Assembly (NCBI GenBank): GCA_910587925.1 | Contig: CAJUOC010000005.1 | Coordinates: 32,380 to 96,379 of the forward strand | Origin: an uncultured Muribaculaceae bacterium | GTDB taxonomy: Bacteria; Bacteroidota; Bacteroidia; Bacteroidales; Muribaculaceae | Length of the DNA stretch: 64,000 nt | Direction: 5' to 3' | In this document: positions 52,301 through 59,387 of the stretch, piece after piece | Layout: each line of letters starts with the position of its first letter | Numbering within the stretch: the stretch's first letter is position 1 | Notes under the pieces: generated by a model | The model's database searches: none | What the model was told of the DNA's origin: nothing | What the model saw: the letters and a program-made list of their open reading frames with translations, nothing else | Made by a program: the position numbers and the translations under genes

Positions 52301-52457
52301 TTTTAATCCTAAGAACTATCAACACATACCTCAATATTATAAAAAGCTTATAGTTACTGGTTTGGATTATCATGATAAACTCCAGGATTATTCTGATAGG
52401 AAACGCGCGATTTTTAAGTACAACGGTATCATATATAGACCAAATATGGAGCCATGA
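46392..52457 (+). CDS. RHS-repeat polymorphic toxin with C-terminal metallopeptidase tip
   Basis: The 2021-residue protein has a Sec signal peptide (about 1-22) and a long beta-rich region with YD repeats (for example YEYDRIGRLTSAEYSH and YTYDIRGNITGL). The RHS core, about 1690-1799, includes DHQGNNVAVID, YLFSGKEYDNTMGMSEYDFEARRY and YAYCAGNPISLTDPTGR. RHS proteins encapsulate a variable C-terminal toxin. The 222-residue tail after GRK1799 has HELKH (1914-1918), a zinc-peptidase HExxH motif, and a further acidic ADEKAAF (E1952) as a possible third ligand. The tail is AT-rich, unlike the core. No PAAR or type VI motif is present. The next gene overlaps its stop by ATGA. Confidence 0.9.
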   Translation: MVRNISISIILVISIVLDCYGLSHITQPDKGAWNDGSPLTELRRSMTSSEATMTGTATFYVPIHTLEIEGLTLDFGLRYYSNGIRRDDNPYPVGYGWSVEPPIKITRRIHGRPDGQFVPKHWNGVGQYGHLDCFQCLNDSNIHGQYSFYGSSWSDSEPDIFTFHMPGRTFNAVWWQYRFMSVGCDEYTITSSNDLKEIYVTDPQGVKYIFAEHSRYLGLQSNVTEWMLNCIILPSSRAIYFEWLTSGFDFMGKASLPTSVKYEVHEKGSGVKVVKSDYDGVVMPSSGRGSIAKVNFPGGNLTFTYGSPVSSQYKVLREVTLEHSEGKLDLARVRQDSTGMRLDSLYVRGQGVYTFEYGDYPQTDGIDWWGFHNGTQAFAGDSPSAVLKLERDATRVEEYSFKGADRKINVDAMQAHILKKAVLPTGGSIEWNYEAHSYPLYSRTDAEIGRHLVSNVSHRIGGGLRVTDIIVKRNESDESPAKYHYVYNGGVCTSAPTLDTFISEKEWLGYGYINTSKSGIFRERTVTMRGYSDHMSYRHGEVPVWYREVMEFAPEGKTIWNFIDMCPPNDVAYDWRGPLPRVIRKAFSKKPRLVKKTVWSDNNPAKPVCTETFEYDLIRNYPIIYGANIRRRLHHAANGRENSPDFSSGLTHVFNQTVAVPGYHLTDNTPKTYTFAEDEVYEVSTYSIEMLTERLRSRTSTEHTETGDITTVEKYEYKSGTELMSSVSVTRGDSIRTALHFPSAASTGDELVLYNRQASGVITGTTQYYNGKEIYSTHNDYILSGSWVYPRTTTTTCAGLSWKSPRRVYDVRGCVTSTTDSAGITTYATWDSNGRYQLSQSVGGLETTWKWEQFVGVKESVDPAGILTHYRYSKDGNLISERVEGLGYIRRHEYRVSQDGEHWSNTTICADKYGEHSPSEWQYYDAFGRPTIHISRTGSNDDIPGHHSISGDAWLGGDNYGNRLCAMLTQYDNMGRISREWSPVPVMSSVVSDSTIIAEAVSLYSDSLAYTEVEYERSPRAYAVAGCKAGSAWKEARKKTRYRRMANGYTGPACRRYRATDHAFAAADYYPPGSLVIEEIVDEDMHTVLTFTDVRGLKVREMRGGSGNWATVDYVYDDYGRLRYILPPGLSDATTGQVRTSTQMQQLAYWFDYDARGRLIARRVPGAPASEYRYDAADRLVAENTPDLGDRWRLYLYDECGRNVLCLETATHPDDIAGISTAFVTRLADGCESTGGYIVPWQLSDAKIVSANYYDTHLFINKLNLSDDFGFKADAGGTDFTLAERSSSDLGRLTGMCTGKGHEVYYYDAYGRMIQQYGTGYAAGRVSRTHTYQGQVKQERTDFPSYPVSLPRMLTVNQYCERQLTGQDIWLADSAHARVKYTYDYANRLSSRVLGTFSTSPRQRIEYDVRGWVSAVHHDMPIYAVTPFKAPGFDDAVVSRRYDTTTRKYKYSDGKYPRYSGLITQTTWDGHTYDYEYDRIGRLTSAEYSHATSSADFSTTYTYDIRGNITGLTRNGVVDRTADGVETYGVIDDATATYDGNRRVSVTNAAGEDVAIFSGRSGFGRTFNASLSYDEAGRLIADESRKIQRIDYNTSGLPVKMLFEPERFFGVQLKQKQMEWKYDGLGRHLSTIYTPDINSVHAPMGYEQRQYYSSGLICRAKERLNPQYTVDRILFPGGYFDSELKPYYYLTDHQGNNVAVIDNDGNTVQQTDYYPYGEPWRRPSSATARGTRANPYLFSGKEYDNTMGMSEYDFEARRYSALLPGFTSIDPAAESTPWLSPYAYCAGNPISLTDPTGRKFTEESEDDVDRLERGLWEIFTENYLAYKKNLLFYFFHYNVYDENQNCQQLNAFMHAYHALFIEIPALRQSEMLYHIQILPIYEGQIDFNGTFGYDLPRDRVWISIEGPALNLLAHELKHAYQFEIGEIDFRIGKDKQGFDCGSLGVFYDIADEKAAFHRARILDEDGYTSIFNPKNYQHIPQYYKKLIVTGLDYHDKLQDYSDRKRAIFKYNGIIYRPNMEP

Positions 52458-53293
52458 AGAATATGATGACAGTTATCCTTGTAGTGGTTGCTACAGCTTT
52501 AGGTGCTTTTGGATTCAGGAGCACTTATGAAAGGCCACGCTTACGCTTTGTAGAGCAGCTGTGGCCATATGTCAATGAGTATTACATATATCCCCAAGCT
52601 AACGTAGGTATACACATTATAGAAGATTATCTATACGTCATAGGCGTATTGACTCGCCATGAATCTCCTGATACGCTGCTTTTTACCCCTACGGCTGTAA
52701 TGAAGCGGGGAAGGGCGCCCTTTGGGATAAACATGCTCTCCGAGGATAGTTGCATCTCGGTGCAGAGGGTGGTGAAGTTTCGTCATGAAACTCAACCGCG
52801 CACTCTCGTAGAGTACAAAAATGGCATAGGTGTAACGAATGCTTCATGTATTAGCCCGTGGACCCCGCTGTATCACTATTATTATAATCGTGATGGAAAT
52901 CTTAAATCTGACGAAGATATAATTTCTCTGTTAAGTCAAATCAACGAGTTTATAAGAATATCCCCTGCCGACTCCATCTTATCGGCTCCCTATATTTCGC
53001 CGATGGACACGGTGCTGGGGCCGGAGCCAAGCCGGCTGGCTCTTTACCGTAATCGCAAGCTCGGGGTGTATATGCCACATGAGCGCGGGGCGGTGGTGGG
53101 CACGCTGCACTTCCGCGAGGAGGGCGACACCATCACTTTCGTGCCGCGGGTGTATGTTGACACGCTGCTGCGGACGCATCTGTGCGATAGCATGGCGCCG
53201 ATGGCCGACATCGCCCGTCGCCGCATCATCCTCACCGCCGACAGCATGGAGGTAATCCCCGACATCGGCCGCCGCCGCGTATACCGCCGGTAA
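52454..53293 (+). CDS. Exported protein, candidate immunity to the RHS tip
   Basis: The 279-residue product overlaps the RHS stop by 4 nt, the usual place of an immunity gene. It has a signal peptide (about 1-20) and no known domain. The N-terminal two thirds share a pattern with its paralogues (NEYYIYPQANVGIH, a DYLYVIGVL segment and LLFTPTAVMKRG). The last 98 residues are the shared module SPMDTVLGPEP to GRRRVYRR. Export suggests that it protects against a toxin acting outside the cytoplasm, but immunity function is inference. Confidence 0.65.
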   Translation: MKNMMTVILVVVATALGAFGFRSTYERPRLRFVEQLWPYVNEYYIYPQANVGIHIIEDYLYVIGVLTRHESPDTLLFTPTAVMKRGRAPFGINMLSEDSCISVQRVVKFRHETQPRTLVEYKNGIGVTNASCISPWTPLYHYYYNRDGNLKSDEDIISLLSQINEFIRISPADSILSAPYISPMDTVLGPEPSRLALYRNRKLGVYMPHERGAVVGTLHFREEGDTITFVPRVYVDTLLRTHLCDSMAPMADIARRRIILTADSMEVIPDIGRRRVYRR

Positions 53294-53350
53294 CGCTTAC
53301 GGCAATATGCAATACTTCACATAGTTTACTTATGAGAAAGATTATTATTC
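52997..53350 (+). repeat. Shared 3' module, copy 1, with downstream flank
   Basis: The 297 bp from TCGCCGATGGACACGG to the stop at 53293 recur almost unchanged at 54947-55243 and 55860-56156. The next 57 bp, up to 53350 and including the start of the following gene, are also shared with 55244-55300. The module is GC-rich whereas the upstream parts of the same genes are AT-rich. This is the mark of recombination or gene conversion. Confidence 0.95.
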
Positions 53351-53799
53351 TGATAGTGATAGCAGCGGTGGTAACAGCCTGTAAGTGCCGCGAGCTTGAG
53401 TTGGGTCGCGGTATAGCATACCGCACAGACCCGCAGTGGTCGACATATGGAGAGTATGTACTCTTTCCGGAATCGAATATCGGCTTTTATACGTGGTTTG
53501 ATGAGGGCTGCATAATAGGCCGGCTCGATTTGCCCAAGCCGGATTCTATCATTTTTACAAGCATGGCTTTTTGTAAAATACGCAAAATTGATGGTAAATC
53601 AGTACCGTCGGTAGAGGTGGTTGATTCAAATACGCATTGGACTCAAAGGCTTCCGCGGACATTGCTGCTTGAGGGTTGCAATATATTTGAAATAAGAGAC
53701 TTCCGGCCGTTTGCCCCGGATACTGTAGAGAATCCTGAAGACGAGGGCTCTGATATCAGGATTATGCCCTACGTCAGGATGCACAAAAGCTGCAAGTAA
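53332..53799 (+). CDS. Short lipoprotein paralogue of the immunity array
   Basis: The 155-residue product has a signal peptide with a lipobox-like VVTAC (C17). Its core GEYVLFPESNIGFYTWFDEGCIIGRLD and DSIIFTSMAF follow the same order as in the long paralogues (EYxxxP, G-H/Y, DxxxI-G-L, DS/DT-x-x-F). It lacks the 98-residue C-terminal module. It starts 38 nt after the first candidate immunity gene. Probable role is accessory or orphan immunity. Confidence 0.65.
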   Translation: MRKIIILIVIAAVVTACKCRELELGRGIAYRTDPQWSTYGEYVLFPESNIGFYTWFDEGCIIGRLDLPKPDSIIFTSMAFCKIRKIDGKSVPSVEVVDSNTHWTQRLPRTLLLEGCNIFEIRDFRPFAPDTVENPEDEGSDIRIMPYVRMHKSCK

Positions 53800-53811
53800 T
53801 AATAAAAGTAT

Positions 53812-54267
53812 ATGCGAAAGATATTCATTTTAATTTTACTTGTCGTATCAGTAGCGGCTTGTAAGACTCAGTCGCCCAACTATGGATATGGCGTGGCATA
53901 TCGCTGCAACGACCCTCTTTGTATGGGATTGGAATACGTACTGTTCGAAAGTGAGGGCATCGGAATCCATCTTGGCAATCGATATGGTTGTACGGTGGGC
54001 GAGCTTAGTAAACGAATCAATGATACGATAGTTTTCTCACCGATATTTTCATACTCTTGGCTATGGACTGATCAGGGAAAAAAACGTCGTGCTATCATTC
54101 CTGATTCCGGCAGTTCACTCGCAGACAGGGTACCGATTTACCTTGTATTTTCCGGCGACACAATCTGGGAAATACAAGATTATCGACCATATGCGCCGGA
54201 TTCAATCGAAGATCCATTTCTTGATGGATATGATGTTGAATACAGATTGTACGAAAAGGTACGTTAG
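53812..54267 (+). CDS. Second short lipoprotein paralogue
   Basis: The 151-residue product has a lipobox-type signal peptide ending in VAAC (C17) and the same core order as the preceding gene: LEYVLFESEGIGIHLGN, YGCTVGELS, DTIVFSPIFSY, and near the end IWEIQDYRPYAPDSIEDP, close to the IFEIRDFRPFAPDTVENP of its neighbour. It lacks the long C-terminal module, but a fragment of that module follows the stop at 54273. Function is unknown. Confidence 0.65.
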   Translation: MRKIFILILLVVSVAACKTQSPNYGYGVAYRCNDPLCMGLEYVLFESEGIGIHLGNRYGCTVGELSKRINDTIVFSPIFSYSWLWTDQGKKRRAIIPDSGSSLADRVPIYLVFSGDTIWEIQDYRPYAPDSIEDPFLDGYDVEYRLYEKVR

Positions 54268-54272
54268 TTGCA

Positions 54273-54357
54273 CACTTTCGTGCCGCGGGTATATGTCAAC
54301 ACGCTGCTGAGGATGCATCTCCCTGACATCGGCCGCCGCCGCGTATACCGCCGGTAA
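54273..54357 (+). pseudogene. Degenerate remnant of the shared 3' module
   Basis: The 85 bp match the end of the shared 297-bp module (CACTTTCGTGCCGCGGGTA to CGCCGGTAA), with about 75 bp missing in the middle and several substitutions. No start codon serves it. It is a relic of a fourth long paralogue. Confidence 0.9.
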
Positions 54358-54400
54358 CGTTAATGAAGTACGATGGCATTATTTATAGACTTACTGAGAA

Positions 54401-55243
54401 ATGAAGAAGATTTTGTATGTTATTATATTCTCGATTGCGATAGTGTCGATGGGCTTTAATCCATCGTATTCGCAAATATCGTTGTGCTATAACGCACCTT
54501 GGGCGTGGCCTTATTGGGATAGCAATGAATATTATATATACCCCGAGCAGAAAATCGCTGTACATCAGATTGATGATTATATAGCCATTGTCGGAATATT
54601 ACAGCCTTTTAATGATACAGACTCGCTGATGTTTATACCGACGGCAACTATCCGTCGGGGTCTCTTGCCATTCTCTGAAAATCCGCTGTCGGAGGATACT
54701 GTTATATATACAATACTTGTGGCCAATCAACCTAAACTGAGGCTCGAAACCATGCCGAGAAAGATTAGAATGACTGATAAAGGCTTAAAGGTGGTAAATG
54801 AATTAAATCATGAATTCATTGGTATTTTTGATTTGTTTTTTCGTCCAGGTACCACCGAAGAATACCGGAAGAACGCAACGTTATCGCATTATAGTCAGAT
54901 AAACCAACTTTTGAGAGTCCCTCCTGAAGACTCGGTAGCTTTAGTGTCGCCGATGGACACGGTGCTGGGGCCGGAGCCAAGCCGGCTGGCGCTTTACCGT
55001 AATCGGAAGCTCGGGGTGTATATGCCGCATGAGCGCGGGGCGGTGGTGGGTACGCTGCATTTCCGCGAGGAGGGCGACACCATCACTTTCGTGCCGCGGG
55101 TATATGTCGACACGCTGCTGCGGACGCATCTGTGCGACAGCCTGGCGCCGACGGCCGACATCGCCCGGCGGCGCATCATCCTGACGGCCGACAGCATGGA
55201 GGTAATCCCCGACATCGGCCGCCGCCGCGTATACCGCCGGTAA
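54401..55243 (+). CDS. Second long immunity-array paralogue
   Basis: The 280-residue exported protein begins with a signal peptide (about 1-25, ending near YSQ). It has the family core NEYYIYPEQKIAVHQIDDYIAIVGIL and SLMFIPTATIRRGLL, then an AT-rich variable region, and then the 98-residue shared module from residue 183 to the end. The module is nearly identical to that of the first paralogue, while the N-terminal parts differ a good deal. Such a mosaic suggests exchange of cassettes. It may confer immunity to other RHS tips. Confidence 0.65.
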   Translation: MKKILYVIIFSIAIVSMGFNPSYSQISLCYNAPWAWPYWDSNEYYIYPEQKIAVHQIDDYIAIVGILQPFNDTDSLMFIPTATIRRGLLPFSENPLSEDTVIYTILVANQPKLRLETMPRKIRMTDKGLKVVNELNHEFIGIFDLFFRPGTTEEYRKNATLSHYSQINQLLRVPPEDSVALVSPMDTVLGPEPSRLALYRNRKLGVYMPHERGAVVGTLHFREEGDTITFVPRVYVDTLLRTHLCDSLAPTADIARRRIILTADSMEVIPDIGRRRVYRR

Positions 55244-55300
55244 CGCTTACGGCAATATGCAATACTTCACATAGTTTACTTATGAGAAAGATTATTATTC
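54947..55300 (+). repeat. Shared 3' module, copy 2, with downstream flank
   Basis: This is the 297-bp module plus 57 bp of downstream flank, colinear with 52997-53350. The identity of the two copies extends past the stop codon into the start of a lipoprotein gene, which shows that duplication spanned the gene boundary. Confidence 0.95.
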
Positions 55301-55326
55301 CAAACGCTGCAAGTAATATGCGATGA
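55282..55326 (+). pseudogene. Deletion scar of a short lipoprotein gene
   Basis: The 14-codon frame begins MRKIII, the same 19 bp as the start of the lipoprotein gene at 53332, and then joins GCTGCAAGTAAT (55306-55317), which is the 12 bp at that gene's end (53789-53800). The middle is gone. The scar indicates that a duplicate lipoprotein gene was lost by internal deletion. Confidence 0.9.
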
Positions 55327-56156
55327 GACATATAATGATGTTAATCGGCTTAATTGCCGCATCCATGTTTTGGATTGAGGGGCAGGTGTACAAATGCGAG
55401 ACTCTGTATTATTCAACACCTAATGAATATAGTCCGTCTAATGATTATTGTATTTATCCTCATCAAAAATTGGGATTTCATGCTATAGCCGACCATATAG
55501 TAATAGTAGGAATTTTGGATACAATAGAGGGTACCGATTCTTTATTATTTACTCCTTCTGCCACAATTCGTAGGGGGATATTTACTTTCGGGAAAGACAG
55601 TCTCTCTGAAGATAGCGTCATCTACGTTGAGTTGGTGCAAAATCAAAAGAGAAGACTCGAATTGTTACCGAGAGCCATGAGAGCTACTGAAACAAGTTTA
55701 AATGTGAAAACTCAAGAAGACCTAAGTCCATATCCTGATTACAATATTGTTTTCCGCGTGCGTATGACCAAAGAGGAAAAAAGCCGAGAATTGCTGAGTC
55801 GCGAAAGTCAGATTAACTACTTTATCAGGGTTAACGGAAAAGATTCGTCGGTGTTAGTGTCGCCGATGGACACGGTGCTGGGGCCGGAGCCAAGTCGGCT
55901 GGCGCTTTACCGCAAGCGGAAGATTGGGGTGTATATGCCGCATGAGCGCGGGGCGGTGGTGGGCACGCTGCATTTCCGCGAGGAGGGCGACACCATCACT
56001 TTCGTGCCGCGGGTGTATGTAGACACGCTGCTGCGGACGCATCTGTGCGACAGCCTGGCGCCGACGGCCGACATCGCCCGGCGGCGCATCATCCTGACGG
56101 CCGACAGCATGGAGGTAATCCCCGACATCGGCCGCCGCCGCGTATACCGCCGGTAA
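55323..56156 (+). CDS. Third long immunity-array paralogue
   Basis: The 277-residue exported protein has a signal peptide (about 1-20), the core NDYCIYPHQKLGFHAIADHIVIVGIL and SLLFTPSATIRRG, and ends with the same 98-residue module, from residue 180 onward. As in the others, the core is AT-rich and diverged while the module is GC-rich and nearly invariant, with RKRKIGVY replacing RNRKLGVY. It is the last gene of the array; trmD begins 101 bp later. Confidence 0.65.
   Translation: MRHIMMLIGLIAASMFWIEGQVYKCETLYYSTPNEYSPSNDYCIYPHQKLGFHAIADHIVIVGILDTIEGTDSLLFTPSATIRRGIFTFGKDSLSEDSVIYVELVQNQKRRLELLPRAMRATETSLNVKTQEDLSPYPDYNIVFRVRMTKEEKSRELLSRESQINYFIRVNGKDSSVLVSPMDTVLGPEPSRLALYRKRKIGVYMPHERGAVVGTLHFREEGDTITFVPRVYVDTLLRTHLCDSLAPTADIARRRIILTADSMEVIPDIGRRRVYRR
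55860..56156 (+). repeat. Shared 3' module, copy 3
   Basis: This is the third nearly identical copy of the 297-bp module. Unlike copies 1 and 2, similarity stops just after the stop codon (TAACG), so this is the array's right border. Confidence 0.95.
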
Positions 56157-56208
56157 CGTGCTTTCGGGATGGCGAGGTCATCAAAATGGGGGGTGAAAGG
56201 TAAATTAT

Positions 56209-56240
56209 CTTGGTAGATACGCGCGTGTTGTGTAATTTTG
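56209..56240 (+). promoter_or_regulatory. Promoter of trmD
   Basis: CTTG (56209-56212), 20 nt, then TAATTTTG (56233-56240) fits the Bacteroidota promoter, with one mismatch in the upstream element. Transcription would begin about 56245, 13 nt before the ATG. Confidence 0.6.
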
Positions 56241-56257
56241 CAATTAAAACCGACAAG

Positions 56258-56935
56258 ATGCGTATAGACATTATAACAGTGCTGCCCGAGATGCTGGAGT
56301 CGCCCCTGGGCTGCTCCATACTGAAGCGGGCATGCGACAAGGGGCTTGCCGAGATTGTGGTGCACAATCTGCGCGACTATACCCTGGACAAGCACCGCAA
56401 GGTCGACGACTATCCCTTTGGCGGCGATGCCGGCATGGTGATGCAGATAGAGCCTGTCGACCGATGCATATCGGCTCTGAAGGAGCAGCGCCACTACGAT
56501 GAGGTGATATTCACCGCCCCCGACGGCGAGATACTCTCGCAGCCGCTGGCCAACCGCCTCTCGCTCCTCGACAACATCATCATACTCTGCGGCCACTACA
56601 AGGGTATCGACTACCGCATACGCGAGCATCTCATCACCCGCGAGATTTCCATCGGCGACTATGTGCTCACGGGCGGCGAGCTGCCCGCGGCCATCATCAC
56701 CGATGCCATCGTGCGCCTCATACCCGGAGCCATCGGCGACGAGCAGAGCGCGCTGAGCGACTCCTTTCAGGACGGTCTGCTGGAGCCGCCCGTATATACC
56801 CGTCCGGCCGAGTACAAGGGCTGGCGAGTGCCCGACATCCTGCTCTCGGGCCACGAGGCCCGCATCGCCGACTGGAAGCATACCCAAGCCATCGAGCGCA
56901 CGCGTCGCCTGCGCCCCAACCTTCTAAACGACTGA
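56258..56935 (+). CDS. trmD: tRNA (guanine37-N1)-methyltransferase TrmD
   Basis: TrmD methylates G37 of tRNAs that read CNN and some other codons, preventing frameshifts. The 225-residue enzyme has IDIITVLPEML, FGGDAGMVMQIEPV, the SAM-knot segments ILCGHYKGIDYRI and SIGDYVLTGGELPA, and the C-terminal SDSFQDGLLEPPVYTRPAEYKG. The start at 56258 (MRIDII) is the family start; an upstream frame would include the promoter. It is followed after 1 nt by the class A PBP gene. Confidence 0.97.
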   Translation: MRIDIITVLPEMLESPLGCSILKRACDKGLAEIVVHNLRDYTLDKHRKVDDYPFGGDAGMVMQIEPVDRCISALKEQRHYDEVIFTAPDGEILSQPLANRLSLLDNIIILCGHYKGIDYRIREHLITREISIGDYVLTGGELPAAIITDAIVRLIPGAIGDEQSALSDSFQDGLLEPPVYTRPAEYKGWRVPDILLSGHEARIADWKHTQAIERTRRLRPNLLND

Positions 56936-56936
56936 C

Positions 56937-59315
56937 ATGCCCACTCCGAATACCTCTCCTCAGCAGCCGGCTCCGCGCCGCCGCCGCAAGTTCATCGCCC
57001 TGGCGTGGACTGTTTTCTTTTGCCTGGTGGCCGCCGTCGCCGTATTTTTTGTGCTTGCGTACAATGGCGTGATAGGATACATGCCGCCCGTCGAGAGCCT
57101 GCGCAACCCGCAGGATAAGTTTGCCACCATCATCTATACCGCCGACGGTGTGGAGATGGGCCGCTACTTCCGCAATTCGGGCAACCGCATCTACGCCGAC
57201 CTCGACGAGATCTCGCCAAACGTCATCAACGCCCTCATCGCCACCGAAGACAGCCGCTTCATGGATCACTCGGGTATCGACGCCCGCGCCATCACCCGCG
57301 CCCTGGTCAAGACCGTGCTCATGGGCCAGCGCAATGCCGGCGGCGGCTCCACACTCACCCAGCAGCTCGCCAAGCAGCTCTATACCCCGCCAAGCGACGG
57401 CGCCCTGTCGCGCGCCGTGCAGAAGCCCATCGAGTGGATGATTGCCGTCAAGCTCGAGCGCTACTACTCCAAGGAGGAGATACTCAAGATGTATCTCAAT
57501 CAGTTTGACTTCCTCTACAATGCCGTGGGCATCAAGTCGGCCGCCAAGGTATACTTCAACAAAGACGCCGCCGACCTCAATGTCGAGGAGGCCGCCACGC
57601 TGGTGGGCATGGTCAAGAATCCGTCGTACTTCAATCCCGTGCGCAAGCCCGAGCGCACCCGCGACCGCCGCAATGTGGTGCTCGAGCAGATGTACAAGGC
57701 CGACATGCTCACCCGCGCCGAGCTCGACTCGCTCAGCGCCCTGCCGCTCACTCTCGACTTCCACCGCGTCGACCACAAGGAAGGCCTCGCCCCATACTTC
57801 CGCGAGGAGCTGCGCCGCTATCTGACGGCGCGCCGCCCGGTGCGCTCCGACTATCGCGAGTGGGAGCGCCAGCGCTTTGTCGACGACTCCATCGCCTGGG
57901 ACACCAATCCTCTCTACGGCTGGATTGAGAAAAATCCCAAGGCCGACGGCACCAAGTACGACATATACTCCGACGGCCTCAAGATATATACCACCATCGA
58001 CTCGCGTATGCAGACATATGCCGAGGAGGCTGTCGCCGACCACATGCGCTCGCTGCAGCGGTCGTTCAACCGCGAGAAACGCGGCTCGTCGACCCGCCCC
58101 TACTCGTCAAATCCCGCCGAGCTCTCGGCCGCCACACGCGCCAGGCTCATCGAGCAGGCCGTGCGCCAGAGCGAGCGCCACCGCATCGCCCGTATCGCCG
58201 GCCGCTCGGCCGAGGAGATCGACGTGGAGTTCAACACCCCGGTGGAGATGACCGTGTTCTCATACGAGGGCCCGGTCGACACCGTGATGACTCCCATGGA
58301 CTCGATACTGTATACAAAGGGCTTCCTGCGCACCGGCTTCATGTCGATGGATCCCCTCACGGGATATGTCAAGGCTTATGTCGGCGGACCCGACTTCCGC
58401 TTCTTCCAGTACGACATGGTGTCGACCGGCCGCCGCCAGATTGGCTCGACCATCAAGCCATTCCTCTACACTTATGCGATGGAGAGCGACTTCACGCCCT
58501 GCGACATGATGCTCAACGAGCAGCCGACATTCTACGACGAGAGCGGACGCCCATGGTCGCCGCGCAACTCCGGCCACTCCCGCGTGGGCGAGATGGTCGA
58601 CCTGCGGTGGGCGCTGACCAACTCCAACAACTGGATTTCGGCCCGCCTCATGGCCCAGCTCTCGCCCGCCGAGCTCGTCAAGCGTATGCACTCCTATGGC
58701 ATCACCGGCCAGCTGCCGGCGGTGATGTCGCTCTGCCTGGGGCCTTGCGAGGTGTCGGTCAAGGAGATGGTGACCGCCTACACAGCCTTTGCCAACAAGG
58801 GTATGCGCACCGACCCCCTCTTTGTGACAGCAATCGCCGATGCCAACGGCAATATCATATCTGAATTCTCGCCCACCCAGACCGAGGTCATCACCGAGAA
58901 AGGCTACTACAAGATACTCTCGATGCTGCTCAATGTCGTCGACAGCGGCACGGGCAACCGTCTGCGCCGCCCGCCATACAACATCACCGCTCAGATGGGC
59001 GGCAAGACCGGCACCACCAACTTCAACTCCGACGGCTGGTTTATGGGCTTCACTCCCGACCTGGTGAGCGGCGTATGGGTCGGCGGCGAGGAGCGCTACA
59101 TCCACTTCAACTCCATGGCCGAGGGCCAGGGCGCGTCGATGGCACTGCCCATCTACGGCAAATACATCTCGCGCGTCTACGCCGACCCCACGCTGCCCTA
59201 CGACCAGAGCAAGCAATTCCAGTTTCCGGCCGGCATCAACCTCTGCGAGGGTGGTTTCACAGGCCCCGAGGAAGTCGAGACCGCCGAGGAAGGCCTCGAA
59301 GGTATCTTCGACTGA
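56937..59315 (+). CDS. mrcA: Class A penicillin-binding protein (PBP1A)
   Basis: This bifunctional enzyme polymerises and cross-links peptidoglycan. The 792-residue protein has a cytoplasmic basic N-terminus, one transmembrane helix (about 19-42), a GT51 domain with the catalytic E104 in ATEDSRFMDH, and a transpeptidase domain with SxxK (STIK in GSTIKPFLYTY), SxN (SNN in TNSNNWISARL) and KTGT (in GKTGTTNF). The C-terminus ends soon after the transpeptidase core. It is next to trmD and ends at a strong palindrome. Confidence 0.95.
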   Translation: MPTPNTSPQQPAPRRRRKFIALAWTVFFCLVAAVAVFFVLAYNGVIGYMPPVESLRNPQDKFATIIYTADGVEMGRYFRNSGNRIYADLDEISPNVINALIATEDSRFMDHSGIDARAITRALVKTVLMGQRNAGGGSTLTQQLAKQLYTPPSDGALSRAVQKPIEWMIAVKLERYYSKEEILKMYLNQFDFLYNAVGIKSAAKVYFNKDAADLNVEEAATLVGMVKNPSYFNPVRKPERTRDRRNVVLEQMYKADMLTRAELDSLSALPLTLDFHRVDHKEGLAPYFREELRRYLTARRPVRSDYREWERQRFVDDSIAWDTNPLYGWIEKNPKADGTKYDIYSDGLKIYTTIDSRMQTYAEEAVADHMRSLQRSFNREKRGSSTRPYSSNPAELSAATRARLIEQAVRQSERHRIARIAGRSAEEIDVEFNTPVEMTVFSYEGPVDTVMTPMDSILYTKGFLRTGFMSMDPLTGYVKAYVGGPDFRFFQYDMVSTGRRQIGSTIKPFLYTYAMESDFTPCDMMLNEQPTFYDESGRPWSPRNSGHSRVGEMVDLRWALTNSNNWISARLMAQLSPAELVKRMHSYGITGQLPAVMSLCLGPCEVSVKEMVTAYTAFANKGMRTDPLFVTAIADANGNIISEFSPTQTEVITEKGYYKILSMLLNVVDSGTGNRLRRPPYNITAQMGGKTGTTNFNSDGWFMGFTPDLVSGVWVGGEERYIHFNSMAEGQGASMALPIYGKYISRVYADPTLPYDQSKQFQFPAGINLCEGGFTGPEEVETAEEGLEGIFD

Positions 59316-59328
59316 CCCCGTCCTAAGT

Positions 59329-59378
59329 CAATACATCGGCGCGCGACATATCCGGATATGTCGCGCGCCGATGTATTG
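59329..59378. terminator. Perfect 50-nt palindrome, shared terminator of convergent genes
   Basis: The sequence from CAATACATCGG to its complement CCGATGTATTG is a perfect inverted repeat with 25-bp arms and no loop bases. It sits between the convergent ends of the PBP gene (stop at 59315) and the response regulator gene (stop at 59388), so it probably ends transcription from both sides. A T-run is not present. Confidence 0.8.
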
Positions 59379-59387
59379 TGCCGCATA

